Assembly (NCBI GenBank): GCA_947501025.1
Contig: CANMUM010000019.1
Span: forward strand, 1 to 35,019
Origin: an uncultured Paracoccaceae bacterium
Lineage (GTDB): Bacteria > Pseudomonadota > Alphaproteobacteria > Rhodobacterales > Rhodobacteraceae
Direction: 5' to 3'
DNA: 35,019 nucleotides
This document shows, piece by piece, positions 8,123 through 16,310 of the stretch (position 1 is the first letter of the stretch; each line of letters begins with the position of its first letter). The position numbers and the translations under genes are program-made. The notes beneath the pieces were generated by a model. That model did not search any database. It was not told the origin of the DNA and was given only the letters and a program-made list of their open reading frames with translations.

Positions 8123-9643
8123 CTATGCAAAAACAAAGTCCGAGGCCTCGAATTGACCAGCAAAAGTGAATATTGAGTCATTCAAAATCACCAAGCTATC
8201 ATTTCCGTAATGAACAACCACGCTTGTTGAGAATAAAAAACCTTTCTGTTCAATATACAAATCAGAGAAATCTTCGACGCCCGCCAAGCTTAAGTCGATT
8301 TGATCTTTACCATGTTGAAAATCTACAATTTTATCTTGATCTTCATCCTCGACAAACATGAAAGTATCGCTACCTGCGCCACCCTCCAATGTGTCTACAC
8401 CAGAACCATCTAACAAACGGTCATTCCCTGCTCGTCCTTTTAAGTAATCATTACCATCAAAGCCTTCAAGCGTATCATTTCCAAATCGGCCTGCAAGGAG
8501 GTCATTCTTGTTAGAACCGAGAACGTAACCATCATCACCATAGTGACCAGTATCATCAAGAAGAATTTTGATATCCTGTACCCATGTATTTTCGCGCTTT
8601 GCGTCAGACAAATCGGAAACAATAACCAGATCATCGCTCTCCATTTCATCATAAAACTCTGACTTTAGTATTGTAGGAATAGCTGCTGAATAGGTGTTGG
8701 GCATATGCGTACTCCACGTCAAAAGGTTTACAAAGTCACCTCCAGCTTGAAACAGAATGGTATCATAAGCATCATTAAAGACTACCATATTATCATTGCG
8801 ATATTCATAAGAGGTGTCATTTCCAAATAAATAGATTTCGGCCCCTACAGGCTCATCACCTGCAACGATTGTTGAGGGTACTGGGTCATTCTCGAAATCA
8901 ACAGACAGGACTTCAGCGCCATTTGCAAGCGTAGAACTGCCCCCTTCTGTTGTGTAAAATGATGATACGCCAATATAGTTGGCATCTACGAAAAATTCAT
9001 CTGCATACTCATGAGAGTTCTCTGCCATATTCATAACGGCACCACCACCAAGTGAATGCCCCGAAATAATTACATCTTCTGAAGAAAGCCCATTTTCTAT
9101 AGAAAAATCTTTGACTGAGTTGAGTAAATTTTCAAATGCCCCAAAGGTATAGTTTGGATTATCTTTCAAAAACTCCACATAATCAATTACATCCCCAATC
9201 GTATCTGTAATGATATCTTCACGTGCTCCAGTGGTTCCTCTAAATACCACGCCCAACTGATAAATTTGTCCATTTTCATCATATTTTGCTAAAACATCAG
9301 CTGAAGCATCCTGAAACTCATCAGTTTCTCCATGAAATGTGCCGTATTGATCTACAATTGCATCAACATAGCCCAACTTATCAGCTGTCAGAACTGTCCA
9401 ACCTTGTTCTTCAATCTTTTCTTGCGCACGCGCCTCAGAGTTTGGGTCGCCAAAACCGTCTAGCAATCCCTCCATCGTATCAGTTCCAAAAAGGCTAGTA
9501 AGAAGGGTCGTGAGGTTATTCCCATAAACTTCATAAGAAGCTCTCGCTGCCTCCTCGAAGCCATGATAACTATATTCGCAAAGCTGAACAGCATCGTTAA
9601 CTAAAGAAGATGCATCTTCGTCCCTATACTCAAAAAAAGTCAT
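8123..9643 (-). CDS. RTX-type extracellular lipase, candidate type I secretion substrate
   Basis: A 506-residue alpha/beta-hydrolase lipase with C-terminal calcium-binding RTX repeats, resembling bacterial family I.3 lipases. The nucleophile elbow is GHSLGG with Ser196. Asp253 (FENDPV) and His313 (WSTHMPNTY) are the likely triad partners. Residues about 370-425 contain nonapeptide RTX repeats (GSNKNDLLAG, GNDTLEG, GNDYLKG, GAGSDTF). The end is a hydrophobic/acidic tail (EASDFVFA) typical of type I secretion signals, and there is no N-terminal signal peptide. A good ribosome site (AGGGAGAA) precedes ATG 9643. No ABC/MFP/TolC exporter genes lie in the window. The gene stands alone between folded IS6 remnants, suggesting acquisition or relocation. 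Confidence 0.9.
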   Translation of the reverse strand: MTFFEYRDEDASSLVNDAVQLCEYSYHGFEEAARASYEVYGNNLTTLLTSLFGTDTMEGLLDGFGDPNSEARAQEKIEEQGWTVLTADKLGYVDAIVDQYGTFHGETDEFQDASADVLAKYDENGQIYQLGVVFRGTTGAREDIITDTIGDVIDYVEFLKDNPNYTFGAFENLLNSVKDFSIENGLSSEDVIISGHSLGGGAVMNMAENSHEYADEFFVDANYIGVSSFYTTEGGSSTLANGAEVLSVDFENDPVPSTIVAGDEPVGAEIYLFGNDTSYEYRNDNMVVFNDAYDTILFQAGGDFVNLLTWSTHMPNTYSAAIPTILKSEFYDEMESDDLVIVSDLSDAKRENTWVQDIKILLDDTGHYGDDGYVLGSNKNDLLAGRFGNDTLEGFDGNDYLKGRAGNDRLLDGSGVDTLEGGAGSDTFMFVEDEDQDKIVDFQHGKDQIDLSLAGVEDFSDLYIEQKGFLFSTSVVVHYGNDSLVILNDSIFTFAGQFEASDFVFA

Positions 9644-9745
9644 ATTATTCTCCCTATTTAACCTGTTTATATGGTATTTATATGCCTTATTTAACTTTAA
9701 TTGTTAACCAACATATATCTTTTAGATTGACTGTCAAGATTTATG

Positions 9746-9773
9746 GCGCAACTGCCCTAACCGAGTGGTTTGA
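9746..9773 (+). mobile_element. Short forward IS6 tail fragment at a foldback junction (E)
   Basis: GCGCAACTGCCCTAACCGAG and the following bases correspond to the transposase C-terminal codons ATALTEWF in plus orientation. At about 9772 they switch to minus-strand IS sequence. The two arms form a partial palindrome, so this is an inverted-repeat junction rather than a separate insertion with ends. Confidence 0.6.
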
Positions 9774-10283
9774 GCTGTTGCTCGTTTCAGTTTGTAAACT
9801 TGTCTATTGTCGAGGTGCCTCTGATGGTTAAAATGGTTGTAAATTTGAGCGTGATAACTCGTGAATTTTTGCAGGGTGATATGACTTTTGAACCTCTGCA
9901 TCGCCCTCTCTTGCCTTCGAAATGGCAAGTGCGAATTCTTGCATCTGTTGTTCGATCGACCGCCGCATAGTTGCCGATCTTCGACACCAATTGCCTTAAA
10001 CGCTGCACGATATGATGGGAATTTATCGGTTGTGATGATATCTGGAAAACCATGCTTTCGCATTGTTTTCATTAAAAATTTAAGGGCCGAACGCTTATTT
10101 CGCCTTTTGGTAACAAAACATTCCAGCACTTCACCTTCATGGTCAACCGCCCGCCAAAGGTAGTATCGCTCACCGTTGATTTTGACAAAAACTTCGTCTA
10201 GGTACCACTGCCAATTCGAATGGAATCCAACTCGTTTCTCTCTAATTTCACGCTCAAACTTTGGTCCAAATCGATTGACCTAA
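9774..10283 (-). mobile_element. IS6-family remnant on the minus strand (copy F)
   Basis: The minus strand encodes transposase from VNRFGPKF through the catalytic core to RQVYKLKRATA. The open part (10129 down to 9734) ends in out-of-family residues because of the inverted junction. The N-terminal 50 or so codons are gone: TIR-like GGGGACTGTTA (RC of 10281-10291) joins directly to GGTCAATCG. The catalytic Glu codon is AAG (9938-9940, minus strand), giving Lys as in copies I and J. The segment SHITLQKFTSYHAQIYNHFN is shared with copy J, so F and J are close relatives. The remnant reaches to within a few bases of the DMT transporter stop. Confidence 0.88.
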
Positions 10284-10299
10284 CAGTCCCCGTTTTAAG

Positions 10300-11154
10300 T
10301 TATTCAAGAACCGAGTGCGTTTTGCTAGAAACAATATAGGATATAATTGCAATTAGTACGCAGCTTCCACCAATCAAAGCGCTTAACGTAATTGGTTGCC
10401 CGCCCACAAATACTGCTAAGGGAATTCCAAATATAATTTCCAACAATGCAAGTAGTCCGAGTTCAACCGCAGGAAGCTTGCGGGATCCAAGTGTGTATAA
10501 GTAAAATCCGAGTCCGATGGAGACAGCACCGAGCACCATTGTGACTATTAGGTCGTTGAAAGTAATTGTCGTGATGCCTGACGGCCCAATGAAATAGAAG
10601 CTGATTATCATTGTGGTTAGTCCTGCCCAAGGCATAGCTGCTTCCATGTCACCATCTTTACCAGTTCGCAACATTGCGGTGTAAAGCCCAAAAAATAGAG
10701 GCGAGCCAATGCCCGTCAGCCATCCAATAACACTTCCTGAACTCAAGTTTCCATCCACTATTAAATAAATACCAAGGGCTGCGATTCCGATAGCCAAAAT
10801 GGCTTTGAGCGTTATGACTTCTCGGACTAAGATCCAGCTAAATACAACACCGAATATTGGCGCCGCGGCCATTAAGAAAATCGCGTTTGAAACGCCTATT
10901 TCGAGCATTGCGTAGACATAGCAGACAAAGCACAGCCCGAGGGCAAGACCAGCAATGAAAATGAGTTTAGTTGTATTTAAAAACGCTACTTTGATGTGTT
11001 TAAAATCTAGAAAAAAAAACAATGAGATTGAAAACCAGAATGCTCGGAAAAAAGCAACTTGCCATGGAGATGCTGATTGAACAAAAGAAATGGTAACTCC
11101 AGATAGGCCCCAACAAAACGCGGCGACAATAACTAACAATCGAGCTTGAATCAT
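10300..11154 (-). CDS. EamA/DMT-superfamily transporter
   Basis: A start at ATG 11154 gives 284 residues and begins with the first membrane helix (MIQARLLVIVAAFCWGLSGV). An upstream start at 11253 would overlap the preceding gene by 65 bp and is disfavoured. About ten hydrophobic helices form two EamA repeats (about 8-135 and 147-278), including FCWGLSGVTISFV and the repeat-2 segment GWLTGIGSPLFFGLYTAML. Such proteins usually export metabolites or amino acids. It lies 34 bp downstream of a FOXRED2-like flavoprotein on the same strand, so the pair may oxidise and export one compound. No substrate is evident. Its 3' end directly abuts an IS6 remnant. Confidence 0.85.
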   Translation of the reverse strand: MIQARLLVIVAAFCWGLSGVTISFVQSASPWQVAFFRAFWFSISLFFFLDFKHIKVAFLNTTKLIFIAGLALGLCFVCYVYAMLEIGVSNAIFLMAAAPIFGVVFSWILVREVITLKAILAIGIAALGIYLIVDGNLSSGSVIGWLTGIGSPLFFGLYTAMLRTGKDGDMEAAMPWAGLTTMIISFYFIGPSGITTITFNDLIVTMVLGAVSIGLGFYLYTLGSRKLPAVELGLLALLEIIFGIPLAVFVGGQPITLSALIGGSCVLIAIISYIVSSKTHSVLE

Positions 11155-11188
11155 ATGGAAAAGCAAAAATAGGAGAAGGTGGTATTTA

Positions 11189-12838
11189 TCATTTGCTGAC
11201 TCCGACAATCCTTGCTGCCTTTTGATAGTAGTTGCTCTTCGGCACAAGATCATAAGTGTCGGGTACGATTGGGGATGTTTTTGTGAAGCCTTTGTTCAGA
11301 AATTCTATGAAGGGGCGGGTGTAATATTCTTGCCCCCAGCTATTGTCTTCATCCTCAAGAAGTTCAAATTGATTGACACACTCAAGATTTTTATAATGCC
11401 TCACAACTGGGTGAATAAAGAAGCTATCACTTGCGGATAGTTTTTCCATATTAGATTTATTTCGCGTTTTTGGATCGAACGGGTTTAATACATCTATCCC
11501 ATTCTCAAGTGTGATTTGTAGAAATTCATTATGTTGAAGATCAACTAAAAGCCCATTAGTTACATAAGCAACTGGAAAGCTTTCATAATATTTGTAGCCG
11601 CCATCAACTTTGACAATGAAATCTCCAAAAACGGCATTCATTTGAAACAGCTCAGGACTATAGCTGAGCCTTTCAATGACATGCTTGAATAGTTCCGTAG
11701 CCTGGTCAGATAGGAAATAGGTGAAAGCTAAATCTGTTCCTGTTTGTTTTTTTAAAATGAGCTTTGCTAGGAATTCTTCACTCCAACGAAACCCGTGGAT
11801 AAATCCACCAGCGGCTTTGTTAAAATCCAAGGCATGCATTTGCGCGCCAAGTGCAAATAGGTTTGGAACATTCGTTGACTCATATTCTGGCGTTTGTGCC
11901 ATAAATTTACTGCCGTTGCACAGTTCCGGGGTGCAGCTTTCATCAAATATGGTTTCGTCAAAACGAAATCCCGTTGCTAAAATAACATAGTCAAAATACT
12001 TCTCAATAATTCTCGGATCGTATGTATAATCGAGCGTAACGTTATACCCTACTCCATTATGAGCGGGTGTGACGCATTTCACATTGGCATTGAATATAGA
12101 TGACCCAACTTTTAACATGTTTTTATCGAAAATCATGCCGTGTGTTCGGCGAACATGACCCACGTAACGCGTATGAGTAGCTTCTTTAATAGGGTTCGGG
12201 CTGACGATAGATGTTGAGCTGGTACAGCCTTGTAAATAATCAGCAAGTTCCAGTGCAGAGTTGCCTTTTCCAATAATTAAAACTGATTTATTCAGAAACT
12301 GATCGCGTTTGAAATCTGATTCCCAATAGGTTAGGCAATGTTCAACACCATCGAAACTAGGTGTTTTATTTTTGTTGTACCCAGTTGCAACATAGAGATT
12401 ACTGCAGTGATAGATTCTATCGTTTTCTGCGTGCAGCTCAAATTGGTCATCGTGTTTGGAGATCTTTGAAATTTCAGTGTTCAATTGAGTGTTTAGTATG
12501 TGGCGTGAATGAAATGCTTCAAAATATTTTACAAGAGATTCTGCACTAGGTAATTCATCACTATCAAACTCTGGAAACCAAACAGGGTTCTCTGAATCTC
12601 TTTGATTAAAGCTGTTCCAGTCACTTCGCATTGCAAAGTAGGGGTCTTCACCTTTTCGGGCTACGTTAAAAGAAATGAGTTTTCTACCTATGGGAAACTT
12701 TCTAAAAAATGACCCAACCTCACTAGCTTTATCAAGTATTAGATAATCCAGTCCAAGTTTTTTGAAAAAATACCCCATTTGCAGGCCGCCAGGGCCCGCA
12801 CCAAGTATGATATTAGCATAATGATTTTTTTGATCCAT
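11189..12838 (-). CDS. FAD/NAD(P)-binding monooxygenase-like protein (FOXRED2-like)
   Basis: A 549-residue flavoprotein. Residues 8-38 form the FAD Rossmann motif (GAGPGG at 13-18, ending LILDKASE). Next come GSFFRKFPIGRKLISFN and SDWNSF, typical of FOXRED2-like oxidoreductases. A second nucleotide site is IIGKGNSALELADYL (190-194 GKGNS). YVILATGFRFD (about 284-294) is the ATG motif of flavin monooxygenases and thioredoxin-reductase-like proteins. The C-terminal 170 residues are not assigned. It is probably cytosolic and uses NADPH. The substrate is unknown. The pairing with a DMT exporter 34 bp downstream is the only contextual clue. The 170 bp upstream contain a solo IS6-like TIR and AT-rich DNA. 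Confidence 0.82.
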   Translation of the reverse strand: MDQKNHYANIILGAGPGGLQMGYFFKKLGLDYLILDKASEVGSFFRKFPIGRKLISFNVARKGEDPYFAMRSDWNSFNQRDSENPVWFPEFDSDELPSAESLVKYFEAFHSRHILNTQLNTEISKISKHDDQFELHAENDRIYHCSNLYVATGYNKNKTPSFDGVEHCLTYWESDFKRDQFLNKSVLIIGKGNSALELADYLQGCTSSTSIVSPNPIKEATHTRYVGHVRRTHGMIFDKNMLKVGSSIFNANVKCVTPAHNGVGYNVTLDYTYDPRIIEKYFDYVILATGFRFDETIFDESCTPELCNGSKFMAQTPEYESTNVPNLFALGAQMHALDFNKAAGGFIHGFRWSEEFLAKLILKKQTGTDLAFTYFLSDQATELFKHVIERLSYSPELFQMNAVFGDFIVKVDGGYKYYESFPVAYVTNGLLVDLQHNEFLQITLENGIDVLNPFDPKTRNKSNMEKLSASDSFFIHPVVRHYKNLECVNQFELLEDEDNSWGQEYYTRPFIEFLNKGFTKTSPIVPDTYDLVPKSNYYQKAARIVGVSK

Positions 12839-12939
12839 AAATTACGTTTAACTGTTTCTTATTGGGAATTCAAATAGATTTAACCTGTAATACTGGACTG
12901 TTGTTTTAATTTTTTTCAAAAAAAATCATGCGATTGATG

Positions 12940-12953
12940 GGTGCTGTCAGACA
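12940..12953. repeat. Solo IS6-like terminal repeat remnant
   Basis: GGTGCTGTCAGACA matches the reverse complement of the right TIR of copy J (GGTCTGACAGCACC) over 12 or 13 bases, followed by AAGTCAAAC. No transposase sequence adjoins it on either side. Confidence 0.5.
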
Positions 12954-13006
12954 AAGTCAAACTTGCTTCTGGTATCCAACGTCCAAGTAACAGTTATGCA
13001 CGGGAC

Positions 13007-13168
13007 GGCATTGTCAGACTAACTTAAATTCAGGAAAAGTATTTTACAAGCATGTTTGGTTTAGGCAACAAAGTTGAAACCACTCAGTGAAAGAAGTTGC
13101 GCGTTTTTGTTTGTAGGCTGCCCGTGTTTCTAAATGTCTTTCGTGATTAAAATGGTTGTATATTTGAG
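13007..13168 (-). mobile_element. IS6-family right-end remnant on the minus strand (copy G)
   Basis: The TIR GGCATTGTCAGACTAACTT starts at 13007. The reverse complement of the rest encodes the transposase tail (YNHFNHERHLETRAAYKQKR, then TSFTEWFQLC). It ends abruptly at 13168 against the left TIR of copy H, so two copies sit back to back in opposite orientation. Confidence 0.88.
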
Positions 13169-13972
13169 GGCATTGCCAGACTAATTTGACGGTTTCCTAA
13201 TTTGGTCGTAATTTTTCGAAATGACCAATAGAAACCCATTCAAATATTTTCAACTCATCGCCAGAGATTATTAATCTCGCGGTTCTGTATTACGTCAAAT
13301 ATCCGCTGAGTTTTAGGCAGGTTGAAGATATATTATCTGAACGTGGAATTGATATCTGCCACGAAACGATACGTTTTTGGGTCAATCGATTTGGTCCAGA
13401 AATTACGCGAAAAATTCGAAAGAAACGAGAGGGGCAACCATTCGAATTGGCAATGGCATTTGGACGAAGTGTTCGTCAAAATCAATGGGGAACGGTTTTA
13501 TCTTTGGAGAGCTGTTGATCATGAAGCCGAAGTTTTGGAATGCTTCGTGACAAAACGACGAAACAAGCGCGCAGCCTTTAATTTCTTGATAAAAGCGATG
13601 AAGAAAAACGGCTTGCCACAAATAATCACAACAGATAAATGTCCATCATACCGCGCCGCCTTTAAAGAAATAGGCGTTGAAAATCGTCAGCTTTGTGGCA
13701 GTAGATCGAACAACAGACGCGAGAATTCACACCTACCATTCAGAAGGCGAGAAAGGGCTATGCAAAAGTTTAAATCTCCTGCGACACTTCAAAAATTCAC
13801 GAGCATCCATGCTCAGATTTACAATCATTTCAATCACGAAAGACATCTTGAAACGAGACAAAGTTATAAACAAAAACGTGCGGCCGCTCTTAGCGAGTGG
13901 CTCCAAGTTTGCGCCTAAACTAAACACGTGTACAGGACTTTCTTCACGAGATTGATTTACTCTGACAATACC
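13169..13972 (+). mobile_element. Full-length IS6-family element (copy H), transposase broken
   Basis: The left TIR GGCATTGCCAGACTAATTT begins at 13169 and the right TIR ACTCTGACAATACC ends at 13972, giving 804 bp. The flanking octamers (TATTTGAG and ATCAAGAT) do not match, so no target duplication survives. It is the first of four direct copies that bracket the cargo genes to 24599. Confidence 0.92.
13221..13918 (+). pseudogene. IS6-family transposase with two frameshifts (copy H)
   Basis: The ATG at 13221 starts MTNRNPFKYF. An extra T near 13250 (TATTTT for TATTT) shifts the frame. The middle part (SPEIINLAVLYYVKYPLSFR) runs to RKKREGQ, where an extra base near 13440 (CAACCATTC) restores the downstream frame. 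From there the sequence is intact: WQWHLDEVFVKINGER, ITTDKCPSYR and NNRRENSHLP, ending LQVCA at 13918. All three DDE residues are encoded, but no single frame yields the whole protein. Confidence 0.9.
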
Positions 13973-14286
13973 ATCAAGATGATGAAAATAGTTTTAAAAA
14001 TATGCTAACATGCAGGGCGACTTCAGTAGTGAAATCACAGGATGATAAGTTAAAAAATAAATCTCATTTTGAGATAATACTATACCTTAGATATGCTGTT
14101 GCACATGTGGATGAAAATTCAGTCGAGGCTGACAATAAGAATGGTAAGCTAACAGGATTTAGATTTTTTAAAAATGAGTCAGACGGAACGCCAGTATATA
14201 GTGTCACTTTAGTGAAGGAAAATTTTGTGCGGATCGGCATTGAAGTTGCTGACATCTTTGTAAAATGGCAAGAAGCCAAGAAATGA
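13973..14286 (+). pseudogene. 5'-truncated HEPN-like protein gene
   Basis: The frame is open from the IS6 right end (about 13972) to TGA at 14284-14286. An internal ATG at 14002 would give a 94-residue protein. Residues LRYAVAH contain an R-x4-H motif followed by VDENSVEADNKNGKLTGFRF and VTLVKENFVRIGIEVADIFV. This resembles the C-terminal part of HEPN-fold proteins with LRNAVAHG motifs, many of which are RNases of toxin or defence systems. The upstream coding frame (HQDDENSFKN) runs straight into the IS boundary, so the N-terminus was probably removed by IS-mediated rearrangement. It is followed by an RNA-repair operon. Family assignment is tentative. Confidence 0.4.
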
Positions 14287-14370
14287 ATTGAGGTGTTGCC
14301 CTTAAGCCACGGCATCATGTATATTTACATCACTATCTAGACCGAGATGCAACTTCCAATTATAAACCAT

Positions 14371-14512
14371 GCATCCGATCCTTGCAGGATCATCTGCTAA
14401 CCCCCAATTGAAAGGGCATAACATGACTTATTATTCTAATGCCCTTGCGGGTTACATCGCTAGCTAATAACTAGACAATCATCATCTACATTCTAAATGG
14501 CTAAAGGCCATT
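14371..14512 (+). promoter_or_regulatory. Structured leader upstream of rtcB2-prfH
   Basis: Three hairpins lie in the 250 bp between the HEPN remnant and rtcB. The first is 14371-14397, GATCCT-TGC-AGGATC with outer GCA/TGC pairing. The second is 14412-14446, a perfect 8-bp stem AAGGGCAT/ATGCCCTT with a 19-base loop. The third is 14496-14512, AATGGC-TAAAG-GCCATT, ending about 25 bp before the preferred start. None is followed by a T-run, so they are not simple terminators. A regulatory or processed RNA leader is possible. A tRNA-like fold was considered but not supported. Confidence 0.4.
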
Positions 14513-14536
14513 CATAATTCTATGGAAAGAAACATC

Positions 14537-15622
14537 ATGGGCAATTCTGTCTTTGGTGGAGACCTGCACACATATTATGCGGAGGTTTCCATTCACAAAT
14601 TCTATTCGTCATCATCTTGGATTGATGGCGGTTCTGAGCAACAACTCGAACAAATAAGTAATCGCGCGGGCGTTCTAAAAGTCGCAGCATTTCCAGATTT
14701 GCATCAAGGTAAATATGGGCCTGTTGGTTGTGCAATTTTGGCGGATCGAGTTTATCCAGAAATCATCGGAAACGATATTGGTTGCGGGATGGCTCTATTT
14801 ACGCTCGATATTCCCGCTCGTAAATTGCGACTTAAAAAAGCCGTTAAGCAACTGCAAAAATTTGGTGAAATTCATGGTGACATGGATGGCTTTGGAACGC
14901 TTGGGGGCGGCAATCATTTTTGCGAAATACTAAGCCTTGAAGCGGCTGACATCGATCTTGGTTTGGATATGAGTAAAGTCTATTTACTTGTCCACACGGG
15001 CTCTCGCGGCCTTGGCCAAGCGATATTTACGCGGTCAATTGCTGAGCTGAAAGATGGATGCTTCTCACAGAGAGATCAGGTGGAAACATACATGCACGAT
15101 CATGATTTGGCCGTGAAGTGGGCAAGAGAAAATCGACATGCAGTTGCTCAAGCGACTGCGAGCTTTTTGAAAACTAAAGCGGTTTTAATCGCCGATGTTC
15201 CCCATAATCTTGTCGAAAAAACAGCTGACGGATGGCTTCACCGAAAAGGTGCTGCGCGCGCCGATGGACTAGTCCCTGTAGCTGGATCACGTGATAGCCA
15301 TAGCTATTTGGTTCGTCCAAAAGGTCACAGCGATGCCCTAACATCACTTGCTCATGGTGCTGGGCGTAGGTTCAATCGCTCACAAATGCGCGAACGTATA
15401 AAAACAACATCAAGCCTCAAAGCGCAAGATCGGAATCGTTTCGGCGGTCATGTGATTTGTGATGATCGCAATGCAAAAGCCGAGGAAAGTGGCGTTGCTT
15501 ATAAATCAATTGAGGGTGTTATCGAAGATCTCAAAACATTCGAAGTCGCGGATATGGTGGCAAAGTTCAAACCACTCATCACATTTAAAAACGCGAAACA
15601 AACGGGAGAGATAAAATGGTAA
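14537..15622 (+). CDS. rtcB2: RtcB-family RNA ligase (RtcB2 type, PrfH-associated)
   Basis: Start 14537 (MGNSVFGGDL, 361 residues) is preferred over ATG 14522 because GGAAAG lies about 8 bases before it. The GTP- and Mn-dependent ligase joins RNA 2',3'-cyclic phosphate or 3'-phosphate ends to 5'-OH ends. Family residues seen are metal ligands Asp80 and Cys83 (IGNDIGCGM), GGGNHF with His127, HTGSRG with His153, the PVAGSRDSHS segment, and guanylated His273 (AHGAGRR). It is shorter than RtcB1-type ligases (about 400 or more residues). It overlaps prfH by 7 bp. The RtcB2-PrfH pair is reported as a repair system for rRNA damaged in the ribosomal decoding centre. The pair lies between two IS6 copies and beside a HEPN-like remnant. 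Confidence 0.9.
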   Translation: MGNSVFGGDLHTYYAEVSIHKFYSSSSWIDGGSEQQLEQISNRAGVLKVAAFPDLHQGKYGPVGCAILADRVYPEIIGNDIGCGMALFTLDIPARKLRLKKAVKQLQKFGEIHGDMDGFGTLGGGNHFCEILSLEAADIDLGLDMSKVYLLVHTGSRGLGQAIFTRSIAELKDGCFSQRDQVETYMHDHDLAVKWARENRHAVAQATASFLKTKAVLIADVPHNLVEKTADGWLHRKGAARADGLVPVAGSRDSHSYLVRPKGHSDALTSLAHGAGRRFNRSQMRERIKTTSSLKAQDRNRFGGHVICDDRNAKAEESGVAYKSIEGVIEDLKTFEVADMVAKFKPLITFKNAKQTGEIKW

Positions 15623-16254
15623 TTCACCTATTGGCAACAGCGGGCAAAGGTCCGAAAGAATGCGCTCTCGCACTTTCTCATCTTGTTAAGGCGATGGAAC
15701 GTGCGGCGTTCAATCAAGATGTGAGGATTAGTTTCACTGCGACATCGGAAGATAAACTTCCATCATCATATATTGTGAGAGTTGAAGGGGATGAGGTTGA
15801 AGCATTTTCACGAGAATGGATAGGCTCAATTCAATGGATAAGCCCTAGCCCTTATCGACCGAATCATAAACGACGTAATTGGTTCGTCGGGATCTCGCGT
15901 ATAGAACGTTCAGCACAAAGCGAAGAATTGAAATTGAAAGATATCGTGTTTGATACCTTCAGAGCGGGTGGACCAGGTGGTCAACATCAAAATACGACCG
16001 ATAGTGCCGTTCGGGCAATACACATACCATCAGAGCTTTGTACTGTGTCTCGCGGAGAGCGCTCCCAGCATCGTAATAAAGCAGAAGCGATCAAACAACT
16101 TGAAAGTCTTAAGATCGCACAATCAATGGAGGCTAACGCGCATTCACTAAGTGAGCAGCACAGCCAGCATCAAGAGCTCGAACGTGGAAATCCGATACGT
16201 ATTTTCACAGATTCTAATTTCAAAGAAAAAAAGAAGGGGTCATCTAGATCTTAA
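15616..16254 (+). CDS. prfH: PrfH, peptide-chain release factor homologue
   Basis: A 212-residue class-I release-factor-like protein. The GGQ catalytic motif is at 121-123 within RAGGPGGQHQNTTDSAVRA, followed by a basic region (SRGERSQHRNKAEAIKQL) and a lysine-rich tail (FKEKKKGSSRS). It lacks the full codon-recognition domain of RF1/RF2 but keeps an N-terminal domain of about 100 residues. PrfH is proposed to act on ribosomes stalled with cleaved 16S rRNA, releasing the peptide so that RtcB2 can reseal the RNA. The start lies 7 bp inside rtcB2. The TAA stop is 4 bp before the left TIR of IS6 copy I, so the operon end was nearly lost to the insertion. Confidence 0.92.
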   Translation: MVIHLLATAGKGPKECALALSHLVKAMERAAFNQDVRISFTATSEDKLPSSYIVRVEGDEVEAFSREWIGSIQWISPSPYRPNHKRRNWFVGISRIERSAQSEELKLKDIVFDTFRAGGPGGQHQNTTDSAVRAIHIPSELCTVSRGERSQHRNKAEAIKQLESLKIAQSMEANAHSLSEQHSQHQELERGNPIRIFTDSNFKEKKKGSSRS

Positions 16255-16310
16255 ATAGGGTATTGTCAGACTAACTTGACGAATTTCTGATTTGTTCCTA
16301 GCTTTCAGAA

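Noticed and set aside
8123-9643. Lipase as a T6SS effector
   Set aside because: RTX repeats and a C-terminal type I signal are present, and it is over 15 kb from the T6SS operon.
13322-13918. 198-residue open frame starting at 13322 as the real transposase of copy H
   Set aside because: Its first 36 or so residues are out of frame relative to the family. The true start is 13221, with two frameshifts.
14400-14475. Possible tRNA or tRNA-like gene before rtcB (GGTTACATC resembling a T-loop)
   Set aside because: The T-stem does not pair, no acceptor or anticodon arms could be drawn, and only simple hairpins are supported.
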